This document shows positions 1 through 11,700 of a stretch of 64,000 nucleotides of DNA, piece by piece; positions within the stretch are counted from its first letter, which is position 1, and each line of letters opens with the position of its first letter. Source of the stretch: Bacteroidales bacterium (GTDB taxonomy: Bacteria > Bacteroidota > Bacteroidia > Bacteroidales > UBA10428); NCBI GenBank assembly GCA_016934395.1, contig JAFGSZ010000086.1:1-64000 (forward strand). The letters are read 5' to 3'. The notes under the pieces are model-generated. The model was not told the origin of the DNA and made no database searches. It was given only the letters and a program-made list of their open reading frames with translations. The position numbers were made by a program, and so were the translations under genes.

Positions 1-147
1 GGATTAAACAATTGTAACTTCCTGTAAAATAGAATGCCGATTTCAGAGAAGTCGCATCAAAAACAGTACATTAAATGTAAGTCAATGATATAAATCACCA
101 AAATACGATTAACTCCCGATTATATCAGTAAAATCCGATCTTTTAAC

Positions 148-177
148 TTTGATTCAGAAACAGAAATTTTATATTTG
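148..177 (+). promoter_or_regulatory. Bacteroidota-type promoter of the GH9 gene
   Basis: A TTTG box at 148-151 and a TATATTTG box at 170-177 match the Bacteroidota primary-sigma pattern (TTTG, then TAnnTTTG). The 18-nt spacer is close to the usual 19-21. Transcription should begin just downstream, leaving a short leader before the ATG at 196. Seen by eye; not tested. Confidence 0.55.
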
Positions 178-195
178 TAATAAAATATAAAAACT

Positions 196-2826
196 ATGAT
201 AAATAAGACTTTTACATTGCCGTTTATCGGCCGGTTGGCAATAATACTGATTGCTGTATCAATATTATCTGCGTGTGAAAAAACCTCAAAAGAAGAGGGA
301 TTAAAGATTGGAGATCAGGGTTATTTTGAGATGCCCGGCCTGAATGTACTGGTCTTTAATAATTCCTATTCAGAAGGGCATCAGGGAGGTGTTGAAATTA
401 TCCAACACGGTACACGTGTGGCTACAAATGGCACATTAACACTTAGCCCCTCACCCGGGCAATGGCAGCCTGTTCCTAAACTTGGAGAAGGGTTCCAGAA
501 GATTGGATGCAGCCCTCAGCAAATCGGTTTGTTCAGCAGGGTGGTTGATTCCATCAACAATGAAATCAGTATGCCTTGTTCTTATCCCGATGAAGGCAGA
601 TCCCGCAAAGGATTTAATCCAATTATTTATCCCGATCTGGACCTTAAATATAATGTAAAGGTTAAAGCCGAAGGAAAATCTTTTACAATTACTGTGGATA
701 TGGAAAATCCAATTCCTGATGAATGGGTAGGCAGAATCGGTTACAATTTTGAATTGTTCCCTGGCGACCTGTATGGAAAGACTTTTTTTATGGATGATAC
801 TCCGGGTACTTTCCCCAGACAGGCAAACGGGCCCACATATCAGAATTCTGAAGATGAAGCAGAAGCAGAACCTCTCGCAAAAGGAAACAAGCTTATTGTT
901 GCCCCGGAAAGCGAAGAATTCAGAATTACTATCGAAAGTAATAATGGAAATCTTGAACTACTGGACGGTAGTCTCAAGCATAATAACGGCTGGTTTGTTG
1001 TTCGGTCACTGGTACCTGCAGGTGCGACAAAGGGCGCTATTCAGTGGAAAATTACCCCGAATGTAATCCCCAACTGGAAAAGTGATCCGATCGTGCACAT
1101 CACACAGGTAGGGTATCATCCAAAACAGGAAAAAGTTGCATATATCGAACTGGATAAAACTGACAAATCAATCCAAATTGCAACCTTGCTAAAACTCAAT
1201 AAATCCGGGGAATATGATGTAGTTAAAGAACAGAAACCCGAATTGTGGGGACAGTACCTGCGATACAAATATGTTAATTTTAATTTTTCAGAAATTACAG
1301 AGCCGGGAATGTATAAAGTTAAATATGGCGATGTTACCTCCAATATATTTAACATAAGCCCCGATGTGTATAAAAGACATGTGTGGCAACCTACTCTTGA
1401 ATATTTCATTCCTGCTCAAATGTGCCATATGAGGGTCAATCAGAAATACCGGGTTTGGCATGGCGCCTGTCATCTTGATGATGCATTGATGGCCCCGCTC
1501 AATATTGCCCATTTCGACGGGTATAACAATACTGCAGAAACTTCCACATTATCCCCGTTTAAACCTCTTGAGCATGTTCCGGGAGTTGATGTTGGCGGCT
1601 GGCACGATGCCGGAGATTATGACCTGAGAATTGAATCACAGGCCTGGACAGTTATTGCCCTGGCCCATACATACGAAGAATTTGGAATTACCTATGATGA
1701 AACTTTCATTGATCAGAAAAACCGCCATGTTGAAATCCACCACCCCGACGGCAAGCCTGACCTGCTTCAACAAGTGGAACATGGTGTGCTCACCATTTTA
1801 GGCGGATACCACCAACTGGGAAGGTTATACAGAGGTATTATTGCTCCTTCTCTCAGACAGTATGTACATCTGGGAGATGCCGCCACACATACTGACAATA
1901 AAATATTTAATGACCCAATAACACTTGCAAAAGCAGCCAAAATTGATGAGCTGTGGTATAAAAAGGTAGCCAACCGGTACTCCAATACTTTTGATCCGGA
2001 AATGAACCTTGACCAGGTAGAACTTTATGCTCCGGAACTCGATGACCGCTTATTATTTACAGAAACCGATCCCGACAGACAATTACTGGGTGCTGCAAGT
2101 CTTGCCATTGCTTCAAGAGTATTAAAATTTTATGATGAAAAGTTATCTCAGGAATGCCTTAAAGTTGCTGAAGAACTCTGGGTAAAAAATAAAGATGTAA
2201 AAGGCGCCAGAGTAGATGGACAGAAACTTCATACACTGGCTGAATTAATTCTTACAACCAATAAAGAAGAATATAAATCGGAACTTTGTGCGTTAAAGAC
2301 TGCCGTGAAAGATAATTTTGACAAAGTCGGATGGTCCCTGGGCAGAATTTCTGACCGTATTGAATGTCCCGAATTTAAACAAGCATTAGCAGAAGCAGCT
2401 GCAAGCTATAAACCACAACTTGACAGTATAATGACGGAAACTCCGTTTGGCTCTCCATTAGAGGATACCGAAATTCTAGGATTTAAACAGTATTTTTTGA
2501 ATCAGGCATGGCCCGATCTTTATGGCACTGATCATTTATTTAATGTTTTAAATTACCTGTTGGGATGCCGGCCGGGATATACTACCAATAGCTTGGTTTC
2601 AGGTGTAGGAGTAAATTCACCCACTGTGGCTTACGGAACCAACAGGGCTGACTGGAGTTATATTCCCGGAGGTACATTCTGGAATGCTGTTAACCTGGTA
2701 AGCCCCGATTATGCTGAAGATAAAGTATGGCCCTTTATGTGGCAGGAACGGGAGTACATCATTACTGCACCCTGTTTTTATATGTTCTCGGTAATTGCTG
2801 CCGATAATCTGCTTGAAAATATGTAA
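196..2826 (+). CDS. GH9-family glycoside hydrolase lipoprotein (cellulase-like)
   Basis: 876 residues. The N-terminus is a lipoprotein signal with lipobox LSAC (Cys27), so the enzyme is probably anchored in the outer membrane. Residues about 30-290 are an unrecognised beta-rich region. Residues about 300-395 look like the Ig-like CelD_N domain, starting at the typical QVGYHP motif. The GH9 (alpha/alpha)6 catalytic domain follows: GGWHDAGDYD at 467-476 holds the family's paired aspartates (Asp471, Asp474; nucleophilic-water base), and the C-terminal WQEREY (Glu851 or Glu853) is the likely acid region. GH9 enzymes cleave beta-1,4 glucans and related glycans by inversion. The gene stands alone with its own promoter and terminator, with no SusCD pair beside it, so the substrate cannot be told from context. 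The family is confident, the specificity is not. Confidence 0.85.
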   Translation: MINKTFTLPFIGRLAIILIAVSILSACEKTSKEEGLKIGDQGYFEMPGLNVLVFNNSYSEGHQGGVEIIQHGTRVATNGTLTLSPSPGQWQPVPKLGEGFQKIGCSPQQIGLFSRVVDSINNEISMPCSYPDEGRSRKGFNPIIYPDLDLKYNVKVKAEGKSFTITVDMENPIPDEWVGRIGYNFELFPGDLYGKTFFMDDTPGTFPRQANGPTYQNSEDEAEAEPLAKGNKLIVAPESEEFRITIESNNGNLELLDGSLKHNNGWFVVRSLVPAGATKGAIQWKITPNVIPNWKSDPIVHITQVGYHPKQEKVAYIELDKTDKSIQIATLLKLNKSGEYDVVKEQKPELWGQYLRYKYVNFNFSEITEPGMYKVKYGDVTSNIFNISPDVYKRHVWQPTLEYFIPAQMCHMRVNQKYRVWHGACHLDDALMAPLNIAHFDGYNNTAETSTLSPFKPLEHVPGVDVGGWHDAGDYDLRIESQAWTVIALAHTYEEFGITYDETFIDQKNRHVEIHHPDGKPDLLQQVEHGVLTILGGYHQLGRLYRGIIAPSLRQYVHLGDAATHTDNKIFNDPITLAKAAKIDELWYKKVANRYSNTFDPEMNLDQVELYAPELDDRLLFTETDPDRQLLGAASLAIASRVLKFYDEKLSQECLKVAEELWVKNKDVKGARVDGQKLHTLAELILTTNKEEYKSELCALKTAVKDNFDKVGWSLGRISDRIECPEFKQALAEAAASYKPQLDSIMTETPFGSPLEDTEILGFKQYFLNQAWPDLYGTDHLFNVLNYLLGCRPGYTTNSLVSGVGVNSPTVAYGTNRADWSYIPGGTFWNAVNLVSPDYAEDKVWPFMWQEREYIITAPCFYMFSVIAADNLLENM

Positions 2827-2834
2827 TAACTAAA

Positions 2835-2888
2835 AAACAGCAGCCTGATGTGTTTCTTAAAATCTGGCTGCTGTTTCTATTTTCCATT
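2835..2888 (+). terminator. Rho-independent terminator of the GH9 gene
   Basis: An 11-bp perfect stem (2835-2845 with 2866-2876) with a 20-nt loop starts nine bases after the stop codon. A T-rich tail follows. Confidence 0.75.
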
Positions 2889-3061
2889 TTTTTAATTTCA
2901 AAGGACCAATATATTTAAAATCATCTGTTTCTTTTAAAATCAGAAGATTATTATTCATTGCTAATTACCTCTGTTATATGCCATTCACCAATTTATTGAT
3001 GGTGTTTATCAATTCTATTAAACTACTTATCAAATAATCTAAAAAAAAAATAATAGATTTT

Positions 3062-3113
3062 AAGCCATCCGGCTTTCCTTTTGTAAATTATTTGATTATT
3101 AACCAAATAATCA
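3062..3113 (+). promoter_or_regulatory. Two small hairpins in the leader of the T9SS cargo gene
   Basis: A 5-bp stem with a 4-nt loop (AAGCC 3062-3066 with GGCTT 3071-3075) is followed by an 8-bp stem with a 5-nt loop (TGATTATT 3093-3100 with AATAATCA 3106-3113). The second ends six bases before the ATG at 3120. It could mask the start site or be chance in AT-rich DNA. No clear TAnnTTTG box was found here. Confidence 0.3.
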
Positions 3114-3119
3114 CAATTT

Positions 3120-3605
3120 ATGAAAAAACTTATCGGATTTATTGCTCTGCTATACCTGAGCAAGATTATCTTTTGTCAAAGTCTGTCCCCCGAAATTATT
3201 TCCTCCTCCGGTGATGATAACCAGGGAACAGAAGTATCTCTTAGCTGGACCATTGGGGAATGCCTTACTGAATCTTATACTTCAGGAGAATACATTCTTA
3301 ATCAGGGATTTCAGCAATCCTTTTATCAAATTAATACCCTGGAAGAAAACCTTTCTACTGATCAATCTATCAGAGTTTACCCTGTTCCCACTTCTGATTA
3401 TATACAAGTGGAACTGAAAATTGAAGATTGGTCTCATCTGAAAATCTCATTATTTAATCTTGAAGGTAAATTAATTTTGAGCCATGAAGCAAATGGTCCA
3501 ACAAGTTCTATAAACCTTCAACACCTCCCACCCTCAGAATATATTCTCAACGTAGTTGATCCAAAAAACAACATTTTAAAATCGGTCAAGATTATAAAGA
3601 AATAA
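3120..3605 (+). CDS. Small secreted protein with T9SS type A sorting domain
   Basis: 161 residues. A signal peptide (about 1-20, ending FCQS) precedes a short region starting SSSGDDNQG. From about residue 85 to the end is the T9SS type A C-terminal sorting domain, recognisable from YPVPTSDYI, the central LFNLEGKLI strand, the PPSEYILNV strand and the basic end KSVKIIKK. T9SS carries such proteins over the outer membrane and usually removes the domain, so the mature cargo would be only about 60-65 residues. The C1q-domain gene follows 29 bases downstream, and the two probably form one transcript ending at the 4626-4659 hairpin. The function of the short mature part is unknown. Confidence 0.8.
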   Translation: MKKLIGFIALLYLSKIIFCQSLSPEIISSSGDDNQGTEVSLSWTIGECLTESYTSGEYILNQGFQQSFYQINTLEENLSTDQSIRVYPVPTSDYIQVELKIEDWSHLKISLFNLEGKLILSHEANGPTSSINLQHLPPSEYILNVVDPKNNILKSVKIIKK

Positions 3606-3634
3606 TATTCTAAACCCTAAAACACCTTTAAATC

Positions 3635-4579
3635 ATGAAATTAATATTTACATTCCTTATGGCATGTGCATTATTGTCATTAAGTAATGCACAAAGCCCC
3701 GAATCTTTTAAGTACCAGGCAGTAGCCCGGGCAATTGACGGAACCCCTTTGGCAAATGCCAGTGTTAATTTTCGCATCAGTATTTTACAGGGAAGTGAAA
3801 CCGGCACACCTGTATTTGTAGAAACTCATTCCGCTTCTACAAATTCACAAGGTTTAGTTACTCTTAATATCGGTGGTGGAACGGTTACTGATGGGACTTT
3901 TTCTGCCATTAGCTGGGGAAGTGATTTGTATTTTGTAAAAATTGAAATGGACCCTGATGGCGGAACAAGCTATGTACATTACGGTACCTCGCAATTATTA
4001 TCGGTACCCTATGCACTGCATGCTAATACTGTAAGTGAAATAGAGGATGGTTCTATTACCGTTGATGACCTTAATGATGGAACTGCACTTGATGAAATCA
4101 CAGATGATGATGGTCCCGGATCCGGACTTGATGCCGATCTATTAGATGGTCAAGATAGTGATTATTATTATACCCCTAAAGTTTCCTTCTTTGCAAAACT
4201 TACATCAGCATTTATTGTTAGTTCAGGTACAATAACTCCAGTAGAATTTGTTGAAATACATGACGATGGCGATATTTATAATGCCGGAGTTTTTACTGCA
4301 CCAGTGACAGGGGTATATCATGTTTCGGCAGCATTACAATATTCTTCGCTTGGTAGTGCCAGTAGAGTGAATTTATATTTATATAAGAATGGCGGATATT
4401 TTATAGTCGACTATGGAGCATTCTATTATGCCTCTGATGAGGCAATAAACAGGAGTGTATCTGCCACAATTAAATTGGATGCGGGAGATGAACTGGATGT
4501 AAGGGCTTATCAAACCAGTGGCTCTAATGCTACAGCAGTTGCAAACTATTGCTATTTTTCTGCTCATCAGATATATTAG
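3635..4579 (+). CDS. Secreted protein with tail-fibre-like N-terminus and C-terminal C1q-like domain
   Basis: 314 residues with a signal peptide (about 1-19, cut near SNAQS). Residues about 22-130 form the beta-rich module common at the start of Bacteroidota surface proteins, with FKYQAVAR near its beginning and LLSVPYALHA near its end. An acidic linker with a DLLDGQDS motif follows. Residues about 180-314 look like a C1q/TNF-type jelly roll: SFFAKLTSAF, then VFTAPVTGVYHVS, then a closing aromatic strand. C1q domains trimerise and bind ligands, so adhesion or matrix building is plausible. There is no T9SS sorting domain. Nothing catalytic is visible. Confidence 0.72.
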   Translation: MKLIFTFLMACALLSLSNAQSPESFKYQAVARAIDGTPLANASVNFRISILQGSETGTPVFVETHSASTNSQGLVTLNIGGGTVTDGTFSAISWGSDLYFVKIEMDPDGGTSYVHYGTSQLLSVPYALHANTVSEIEDGSITVDDLNDGTALDEITDDDGPGSGLDADLLDGQDSDYYYTPKVSFFAKLTSAFIVSSGTITPVEFVEIHDDGDIYNAGVFTAPVTGVYHVSAALQYSSLGSASRVNLYLYKNGGYFIVDYGAFYYASDEAINRSVSATIKLDAGDELDVRAYQTSGSNATAVANYCYFSAHQIY

Positions 4580-4625
4580 TTCTAAGTAAATTTTACCAAT
4601 TTCAAGTTCAAAAGTTATATTATTA

Positions 4626-4668
4626 AAGGTGAGGGTAATATTTAAAATACCCTCACTTTGTTTTCTTA
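4626..4668 (+). terminator. Rho-independent terminator after the C1q-domain gene
   Basis: A 12-bp stem with one G-T wobble (4626-4637 with 4648-4659) and a 10-nt loop is followed by GTTTTCTT. The minus-strand PorP/SprF gene ends at 4716, so the hairpin lies between convergent genes and may serve both. Confidence 0.7.
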
Positions 4669-4715
4669 GATTACCTGAAAACAAACATTTTTTTCATTAA
4701 TATTCGTAAGTTTCA

Positions 4716-5732
4716 TTAAAACACGGGGCACGGAATCGATGCCATTTTTTTCTTTTTCTTAGCGCGGCTGCTTTGTTTAATAGTATATTTCATGGCTATT
4801 TCATGTGCGCCTCCAATGGATGCAATTAATTGTGAAACGGCCATATCATAACTGTAGCTTATGGTAAAATCTTTAAAATTATAGCCTGCCGAAACGGTCA
4901 CTGCATCCAGTCCCGGTCTTTCCTTTAATATCGGCATTCCGCGAAACCAGATACCCACCATAAATTCTGCATAATTATAATACAACCCTAAATCAACCTG
5001 CTGGTACCGGTCTTGTTTTTTGTAAAAAAAGGCTGCAGAAATGCTTTGATCAGGAACCGTAAGTTTCCTTGTGGGAAGGGAAAATTTTCCTCCGCCATAT
5101 ACAGAAATTTTTACCGGAAGGTATTCCCCGGTTTCTGATAATACATTACTCAAACTCAACATATGATCCATACTTGCCCCCAGCCAGAATTGTTTATAAT
5201 AAGCAAGCAGGGAACCTGAAAAATCGTAATGCTGTATATTTTCAGCATGTGAATTTTCAATGGTGGTTGATGCATCCCGGTATATCTGATCGGTAAAATA
5301 TAATGCGTTTTCCGAAATTTTTCTTTGAAAAGATTGAAATTGTAATCCCGGTCTTATAGAGAAATTTTCATTAATGGTAATGTTATAAGAATACAGAAGA
5401 CCAATATTTGTGGTTGTGTATACGCCTCCCCCGGCATCATCGCGCATTACCAACAAACCAAGCCCGCTTTTATATTGTTCAAAAAAATGATCGATAGAGA
5501 ATGCATAGGTTATAAATGCCCCGGGAAGCTTCGGCCATTGATCCCTAAAGTTCACGATCATACGGGTACCTTCGCCAGAACCGGTAAGTGATGGGCTCAG
5601 ATACAAAGGTGAAGAATAAAACTGGGAAAACTGCGGATCCTGGGATTGTAAAGGAATTACAAATACCAATGCAGATAAAAACATACACAATCTCAGCATC
5701 CACATATATAAATTATTTAATGAAATTTTCAT
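4716..5732 (-). CDS. PorP/SprF family type IX secretion outer-membrane protein
   Basis: 338 residues with a signal peptide (about 1-30). The family opening QDPQFSQFYSSPLYLSPSLTG follows directly, and then repeated amphipathic beta strands typical of an outer-membrane barrel (for example GLGLLVMRDDAGGG and FSIRPGLQFQSF). PorP/SprF proteins help T9SS deliver or anchor cargo, especially cargo with type B (gliding-associated) C-terminal domains. The gene begins only 23 bases after the giant type B adhesin and is surely co-transcribed with it. It is therefore probably the dedicated partner of that adhesin. The Lys-rich run and Cys near the C-terminus are unusual but harmless. Confidence 0.88.
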   Translation of the reverse strand: MKISLNNLYMWMLRLCMFLSALVFVIPLQSQDPQFSQFYSSPLYLSPSLTGSGEGTRMIVNFRDQWPKLPGAFITYAFSIDHFFEQYKSGLGLLVMRDDAGGGVYTTTNIGLLYSYNITINENFSIRPGLQFQSFQRKISENALYFTDQIYRDASTTIENSHAENIQHYDFSGSLLAYYKQFWLGASMDHMLSLSNVLSETGEYLPVKISVYGGGKFSLPTRKLTVPDQSISAAFFYKKQDRYQQVDLGLYYNYAEFMVGIWFRGMPILKERPGLDAVTVSAGYNFKDFTISYSYDMAVSQLIASIGGAHEIAMKYTIKQSSRAKKKKKMASIPCPVF

Positions 5733-5755
5733 AACTGCTTTTTTTCACAAATTAA

Positions 5756-8700
5756 CTAATGCAATAACATTACTGTTCCCATTTTCTCAAAAGGTTTCCC
5801 ATTATTAAATTTGCCGCTTACCTTCCATACGTATACACCTTTTTCAATAATTTCACCTTTATAATATCCATCCCATCCTACAGCTAAATCGAAGCTTTCA
5901 AACAGAAGAATTCCCCAGCGGTTATAAATTTCAAGATGATATTCCTCCACACCTTCACCAACCGGATGAAATACATCGTTACTAAAATCACTGGCTGAAT
6001 ACGATCCATCAGACGGGCCGCCCAGGTTTGGAGTAAAAGCATTCGGGAAAGTAATTCCACCGGATTCTTCTGCTATTACTGCGCTATATCGGGTCACAGA
6101 ATCAAAACACATATGTTCTGTCCAAGCATATAGTGAAATATCATACGCCCCTTCAACTGAATACTGATGTGAGGGATGCATTTCTTCAGAGGTATTGCCG
6201 TCTCCAAACATCCATAAATAAGCTTCGGCATTTACACTGGTATTTACCAGGTTAACCTTCTGATCAGGTAAATATATTTTTTCTGGATAAATGTCAAACG
6301 AAGCTTGTGGTAATTCATGAACCACAATTACCGTATCCGATGTAACTATTTCACCGGCATTACCTGTTACTGTAAGACTTGCCATATATTCGCCCGGTTC
6401 AGAATAGGTGTGTTTCACGGTAACTTCAGAAGAAGAAGTTCCATCACCAAAATTCCAGGTAAAAGGCAATTCATCCAGCGAATTATTAACAAAGTACACC
6501 TCCAGCGGCGGACAACCTGCATATTTATTGGCCACAAAGCTTGCAATAGGTGGAACATTATAAATTACCGAAACATCATCGTACGATATACAACCATTAA
6601 TTGTAATTGCCCAACGAAAGGTATTTAAACCGGAACCTAAGCCCGATACTTCGGTTATAAAATTATTTGTTTCTGAAAAGGATCCGGAACCACCGATAAC
6701 CGACCATATGCCGCTCCCTATGGTAGGATTATTTGCCGCCAAAATGGTTGAAGATTCACCAACTGTCTGGTCAATTCCCGCATAAATTTCCGTTTGATTA
6801 TTGGTAATTATTATTTCATCGGAACTTGAACATTCACCAAAATTTAATGTCCAGCGCAATGTGTTTGCCCCGAAACCCAATCCCGAAGCCTTAGTATTAT
6901 AATTTGTTGCGTCCGTAAACAGAGCAGTTCCGCTGATTACAGACCATTGGCCTGAACCTCCCAAAGGATTGTTGGCATAAATATCCACGGCTTCACTGCA
7001 GACTTCAATATCCGGACCGGCATCGGCTACAAAGGGAAGATTATTCCTGATAATAACATCATCAAAAAAGCTGCAACCATTATTTGTTATTGTCCACCGC
7101 AACCTGTTATCACCGGCATTTAATCCTGAAACAACAGTATTGTAATTGTTTGAGTCTGCAAAACTTCCGGCCCCGCTAATAATGCTCCAATTGCCCTGAC
7201 CCACTACCGGTATATTGGCATGTAAACCTGTTCCGTCACCACATATAGCCTGATCGGATCCGGCAACCGCCTTTGTGGGAGTATTGTTTGTAATAATTAC
7301 TTCATCAGAGGAACTGCAATTCCCATCAGTGATTACCCAGCGCAATACATTGTCGCCCTGGCCAAGATTGGTTACTGAAGTATTAAAATAACTGTTATCT
7401 TCAAATGTGGCTGATCCTCTTACTACTACCCAGTTAGTCAAACCATTTGAAGGAACATTACCATAGAGTGTTGTGGAATCAGAACATAATACCTGATCTT
7501 CACCTGCCATACTGGCCACAGTAGCGTTGTTGTTTATCAAAACCTCATCGGATAATACACATCCCAAATTCCTGATGGTCCATCTTAATAGATTAACTCC
7601 GGTATTTAAATTTGTTATTGTACTATTGGCAATAGCAGGATTAGCTAAAACTCCCGAACCGCTCAGGATAGTCCATTCCCCGGTACCCACCTCCGGTGTA
7701 TTCGCCTGTAGTGTTGCAAGATCTGCACATAATGTCTGATCGGGCCCTGCAAAGGGCTGCGTGGGTAAATTATTGGTAATGATTACATCTGAAGTGGAAA
7801 CACAAATTTCATTTTCAATAGTCCAGCGCAGGATATTATTCCCCTTTGAAAGTCCGGTTACCCGGGTATCGGGTTGGTTTGGATTTTCGAAAACTGCTGA
7901 GCCAGAACCACCGATTATTGACCAGGAGCCTGTGCCCATTTCCGGGTTATTCGCCTCCAGTATAGTGCTTGTTGCGCATAACACCTGATCGGTTCCGGTC
8001 AAAGCCTCATCAAGGGCATTGTTAACAGTTACTTCATCAAATGAAACACATCCGTTATATGAAATAGTCCATCGTAATACATTCAGATCCTTACCAATAT
8101 TGGTTACTTTGGTATTTCCCTGCGTATCATCGGCAAAAGTTAAAGACCCGCTTTGAATTGTCCATTTCCCGGTCCCAATAACCGGATTATTTGCTGCCAG
8201 GGTTAAAGAATCATAACAAATCACTTTGTCTGCACCTGCGTTAGCTGTTGAGGGTTTATTATTTGTAATTATAAGTTCATCATATGAAGAACAACTGTTA
8301 TTGCTGATGGTCCATCTGAGAATGTTGTCTCCGGATGCCAGCCGGGTAACATCATTGCCGGTAAATGTGCCCGAACCGCTTATTACACTCCAGTTTCCGG
8401 CACCAACAGTTGGAGTATTCGGTAACAGTGTTGCATAATTTGTACAAACAACCTGGTCTTCACCGGCTTGAGCAAGCGTGGGAAGATTATTTGTAATTTT
8501 TACTATGTCGCTTAAGATACACCCCTTATAATTAATCGTCCATTTTAAGAAATTTTCACCTTTTGCCAGGCTGATAACCTTTGAATTGAACAGGCTGCTG
8601 TCTGCAAATGTTGCTGACCCGCCAACTACTGTCCAGACACCAGCGCCGATTATCGGATTGTTGGCCGCTAACATTGCACTATCGGCACACATGGTTTGAT

Positions 8701-11700
8701 CGCTGCCTGCATTTGCCATGCTTGGTGCATTATTCGTAATTACTACATCATCAAAGGTGTACCCGTTTTCCCACACAGTCCAACGCAAAATATTATCTCC
8801 GGGTGCAAGACTTGTGACTTTTGTATCGAATTGACTGTTATCCTCAAAAGTTGCTGCGCCCTGAATTACTGACCATTCTCCAAAACCATACAAGGGCTCG
8901 TTTCCTTCAAGAATAGTATAGTTTACACAAAGTGTCTGATCTTCGCCGGCATTGGTGGTATTCGGCGTAAAATTGGTAATTATTACATCATCCGCAGAAA
9001 TACATGAATTATGGGCTATCGTCCACCGGAAGGTGTTTTCACCATAGTTTAATGCAGAGACATTCGTGTTGTAAAGGCTCGCATCAGCTATTACTGCCGA
9101 TCCGCTGATAAGCACCCAGCTTCCGGCACCAATTGTTGGAATATTTCCCTGCAAGGTAGTATAATCCACTGTCAGCACCTGATCATCTCCTGCATCTGCA
9201 ACAGTTGGCAAATCGTTTGTAATAGTAACGGTATCATAGCTCAGGCAACTGTTGTGATTTACCATCCATTGTAAGGTATTTATACCCTGACTGAGTCCGG
9301 TAACCTTGGAATCCGGAGCATTGATATTTACAAACAATCCAGAACCGTTTATCACCGACCAGGTTCCTGTTCCGGCAGAAGGAGCTGTCGCTCCCAGTGT
9401 TGTGGTACGGTCGCAAATTACTTTGTCAATGCCTGCGTTAACATTTACTTTATTATTTGAAATGGTAACTTCATCAATTGAACTGCATATACCGTTGGAA
9501 ATGGTCCATCGCAAAATATTATCCCCTTTGCCCAGATTTTTAATCTGGCTATTATAGGATGCAGGATTTTGTATAAATGCCGAACCGGTAATAATAGTCC
9601 ATTGCCCGGTGCCGATTGAAGGCCCGTTTCCGGCCAGAATTGTAGAATCTTTACACAACGACTGGTCGATACCGGCATAGGCTATGGTTGGCATCTGGTA
9701 ATTAATGGTAACCGAATCGGTGTTAATACATCCTGATTTGGAAACCGTCCATTTTAATTTATTAATTCCTGAACTGAAACCTGAAGCATTCGTAGCCGGG
9801 TTGGTGCCGTCAGCAAAACTTGCCGAACCTGAAACCACAGACCAGCTTCCAAAAGCTCCAACCGGTACCGGTGTTGCCTGTAGATCGATATTACCGGCAC
9901 AGATAGTGAGGTTACCGCCTGCATCAATAGTCGTAAGATTATTATTTATCACAACCGTATCAATAGCACTGCAGCCATTTTCGGTTACGGTCCAGGTGAA
10001 TTTGTTTTCACCCTGACGCAAGTCTGAAACGGTTGAATTATATAAAGTTGTATTTTGAATTACAGCCGGTCCGTTTACAGCAGCCCAAAGTCCGTTGGCT
10101 ATCCCCGGGTCATTCCCATTCAGGGTAGCAGTACTTGCACACAAGTTTTGATCTTCATCGGCATTGGCAATTGGTATAGGGTTGGCCACAACGGTTAATA
10201 CCGGAGATTCCGGCCCTGCCCCGCAAACATTCTCTGCATATACGCTGATTGATCCGCCAGACTCGTTAAGGGCAAAGGAAACTTCGATCAAACGACTGTT
10301 ACCCCCGCTTGTAATGTTTACTCCCACAGGTAACGTCCACACATACGAATCTGCATTGGATATGGAGGTTACTTCGTACAATACCTGTTGTTCTCCCTGG
10401 CAAACACTTGCTGAACCTGTTATTAAACCGGCCGCATTTGGATATACATTTATTACGAGATCGGCTGGATCGCTATACACTGTGTTGCATGTACCTGTAA
10501 CCACACACCGGTAGGTACCGGCATCAGAAGTGGTTAATCCGGTAACTGTAAGTATGGAATTATCCACTCCGAATATATTTCCCCCGTTGGATAATGATAC
10601 TCCGTCTTTTTCCCACTGATATGCCAGGTTTGCACCTGAAGCAGTAACCTTAAAAACAGCCATATCACCGGTACACAAAGATAAATCCAAAGGCTGATCA
10701 ATAATTGTTGTGTTCTTATTTACCACCAGCCTTGCAGGCGAACTGTTTTCATTACCACAATATCCCGTAACCAGGCAGGTATACATACCGCCTTCAATTG
10801 TTGTGGCATTATTTATTTGTAATGTAGAAGTATTCGATCCTGAAATATTGCCTCCATCCGTTAAGTTTACTCCTTCTTTTTTCCACTGGTAGCTTAAACC
10901 CTGTCCGGTGGCAGTTACCGCTAAAATGGTCGATTCTCCCTGGCAGATTGTATCCCCTGAAGGTTGTCCGGTAATCGTAACATAAGAATTAACCGCCAGA
11001 TTTGCCGGATCACTGTTTAAGGTTCCACAAGACCCGCTTACAACAGCGGAGTAGGCTCCTGCATTCACAGGCAGAATTCCGTTAATGGTTAATACCGGTG
11101 TTGTTGCACCTGAAATGGTTCCGCCATCAGCAATATTCATCCCGCCTTTTTGCCATTGGTAATTTAAATTTTCACCATCAGCCAACACTATAAAGCTTAT
11201 ATTATCCCCGCTGCATCTTGTATCTCCGGCAGGATGACTGCTTATTGTTGTAAGCGAATTAACTGTTAATTCAGTAAGATCGCTGTTTTCATTTCCACAG
11301 CTACCCGATACCAGACAGGTATAAAATCCTGCATCACTTAAATTCACGCTCGAAAAAATCAGGTTGGGTGAAGTAGCTCCTGATAAATTTCCGCCGTTTG
11401 ACAGGATTACACCGTCTTTTTTCCACTGGTATGAAAGGTTATCCCCTGAAGCAACCACATTAAATGAAGAGGTTGTTCCCTCACAAACCGTTTTATCCAC
11501 CGGCTGTGATGTAATTAAAGTATTTTGATATGAAGTCAGTACGGCAGGATCACTGTTATCTGAACCACAAACACCTGTAACCACGCAGGTATAGGTGCCT
11601 GCATCTCCCGGTAGGGTTCCGGCAATAGATAATATATCCGTTAAACAACCTGAAATTGTGCCACCGTCTGAGATATTTGCTCCGTCTTTCTGCCACTGGT

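Noticed and set aside
196-2826. GH9 gene as part of a polysaccharide utilisation locus
   Set aside because: No SusC/SusD pair or other glycosidase nearby; the gene has its own promoter and terminator.
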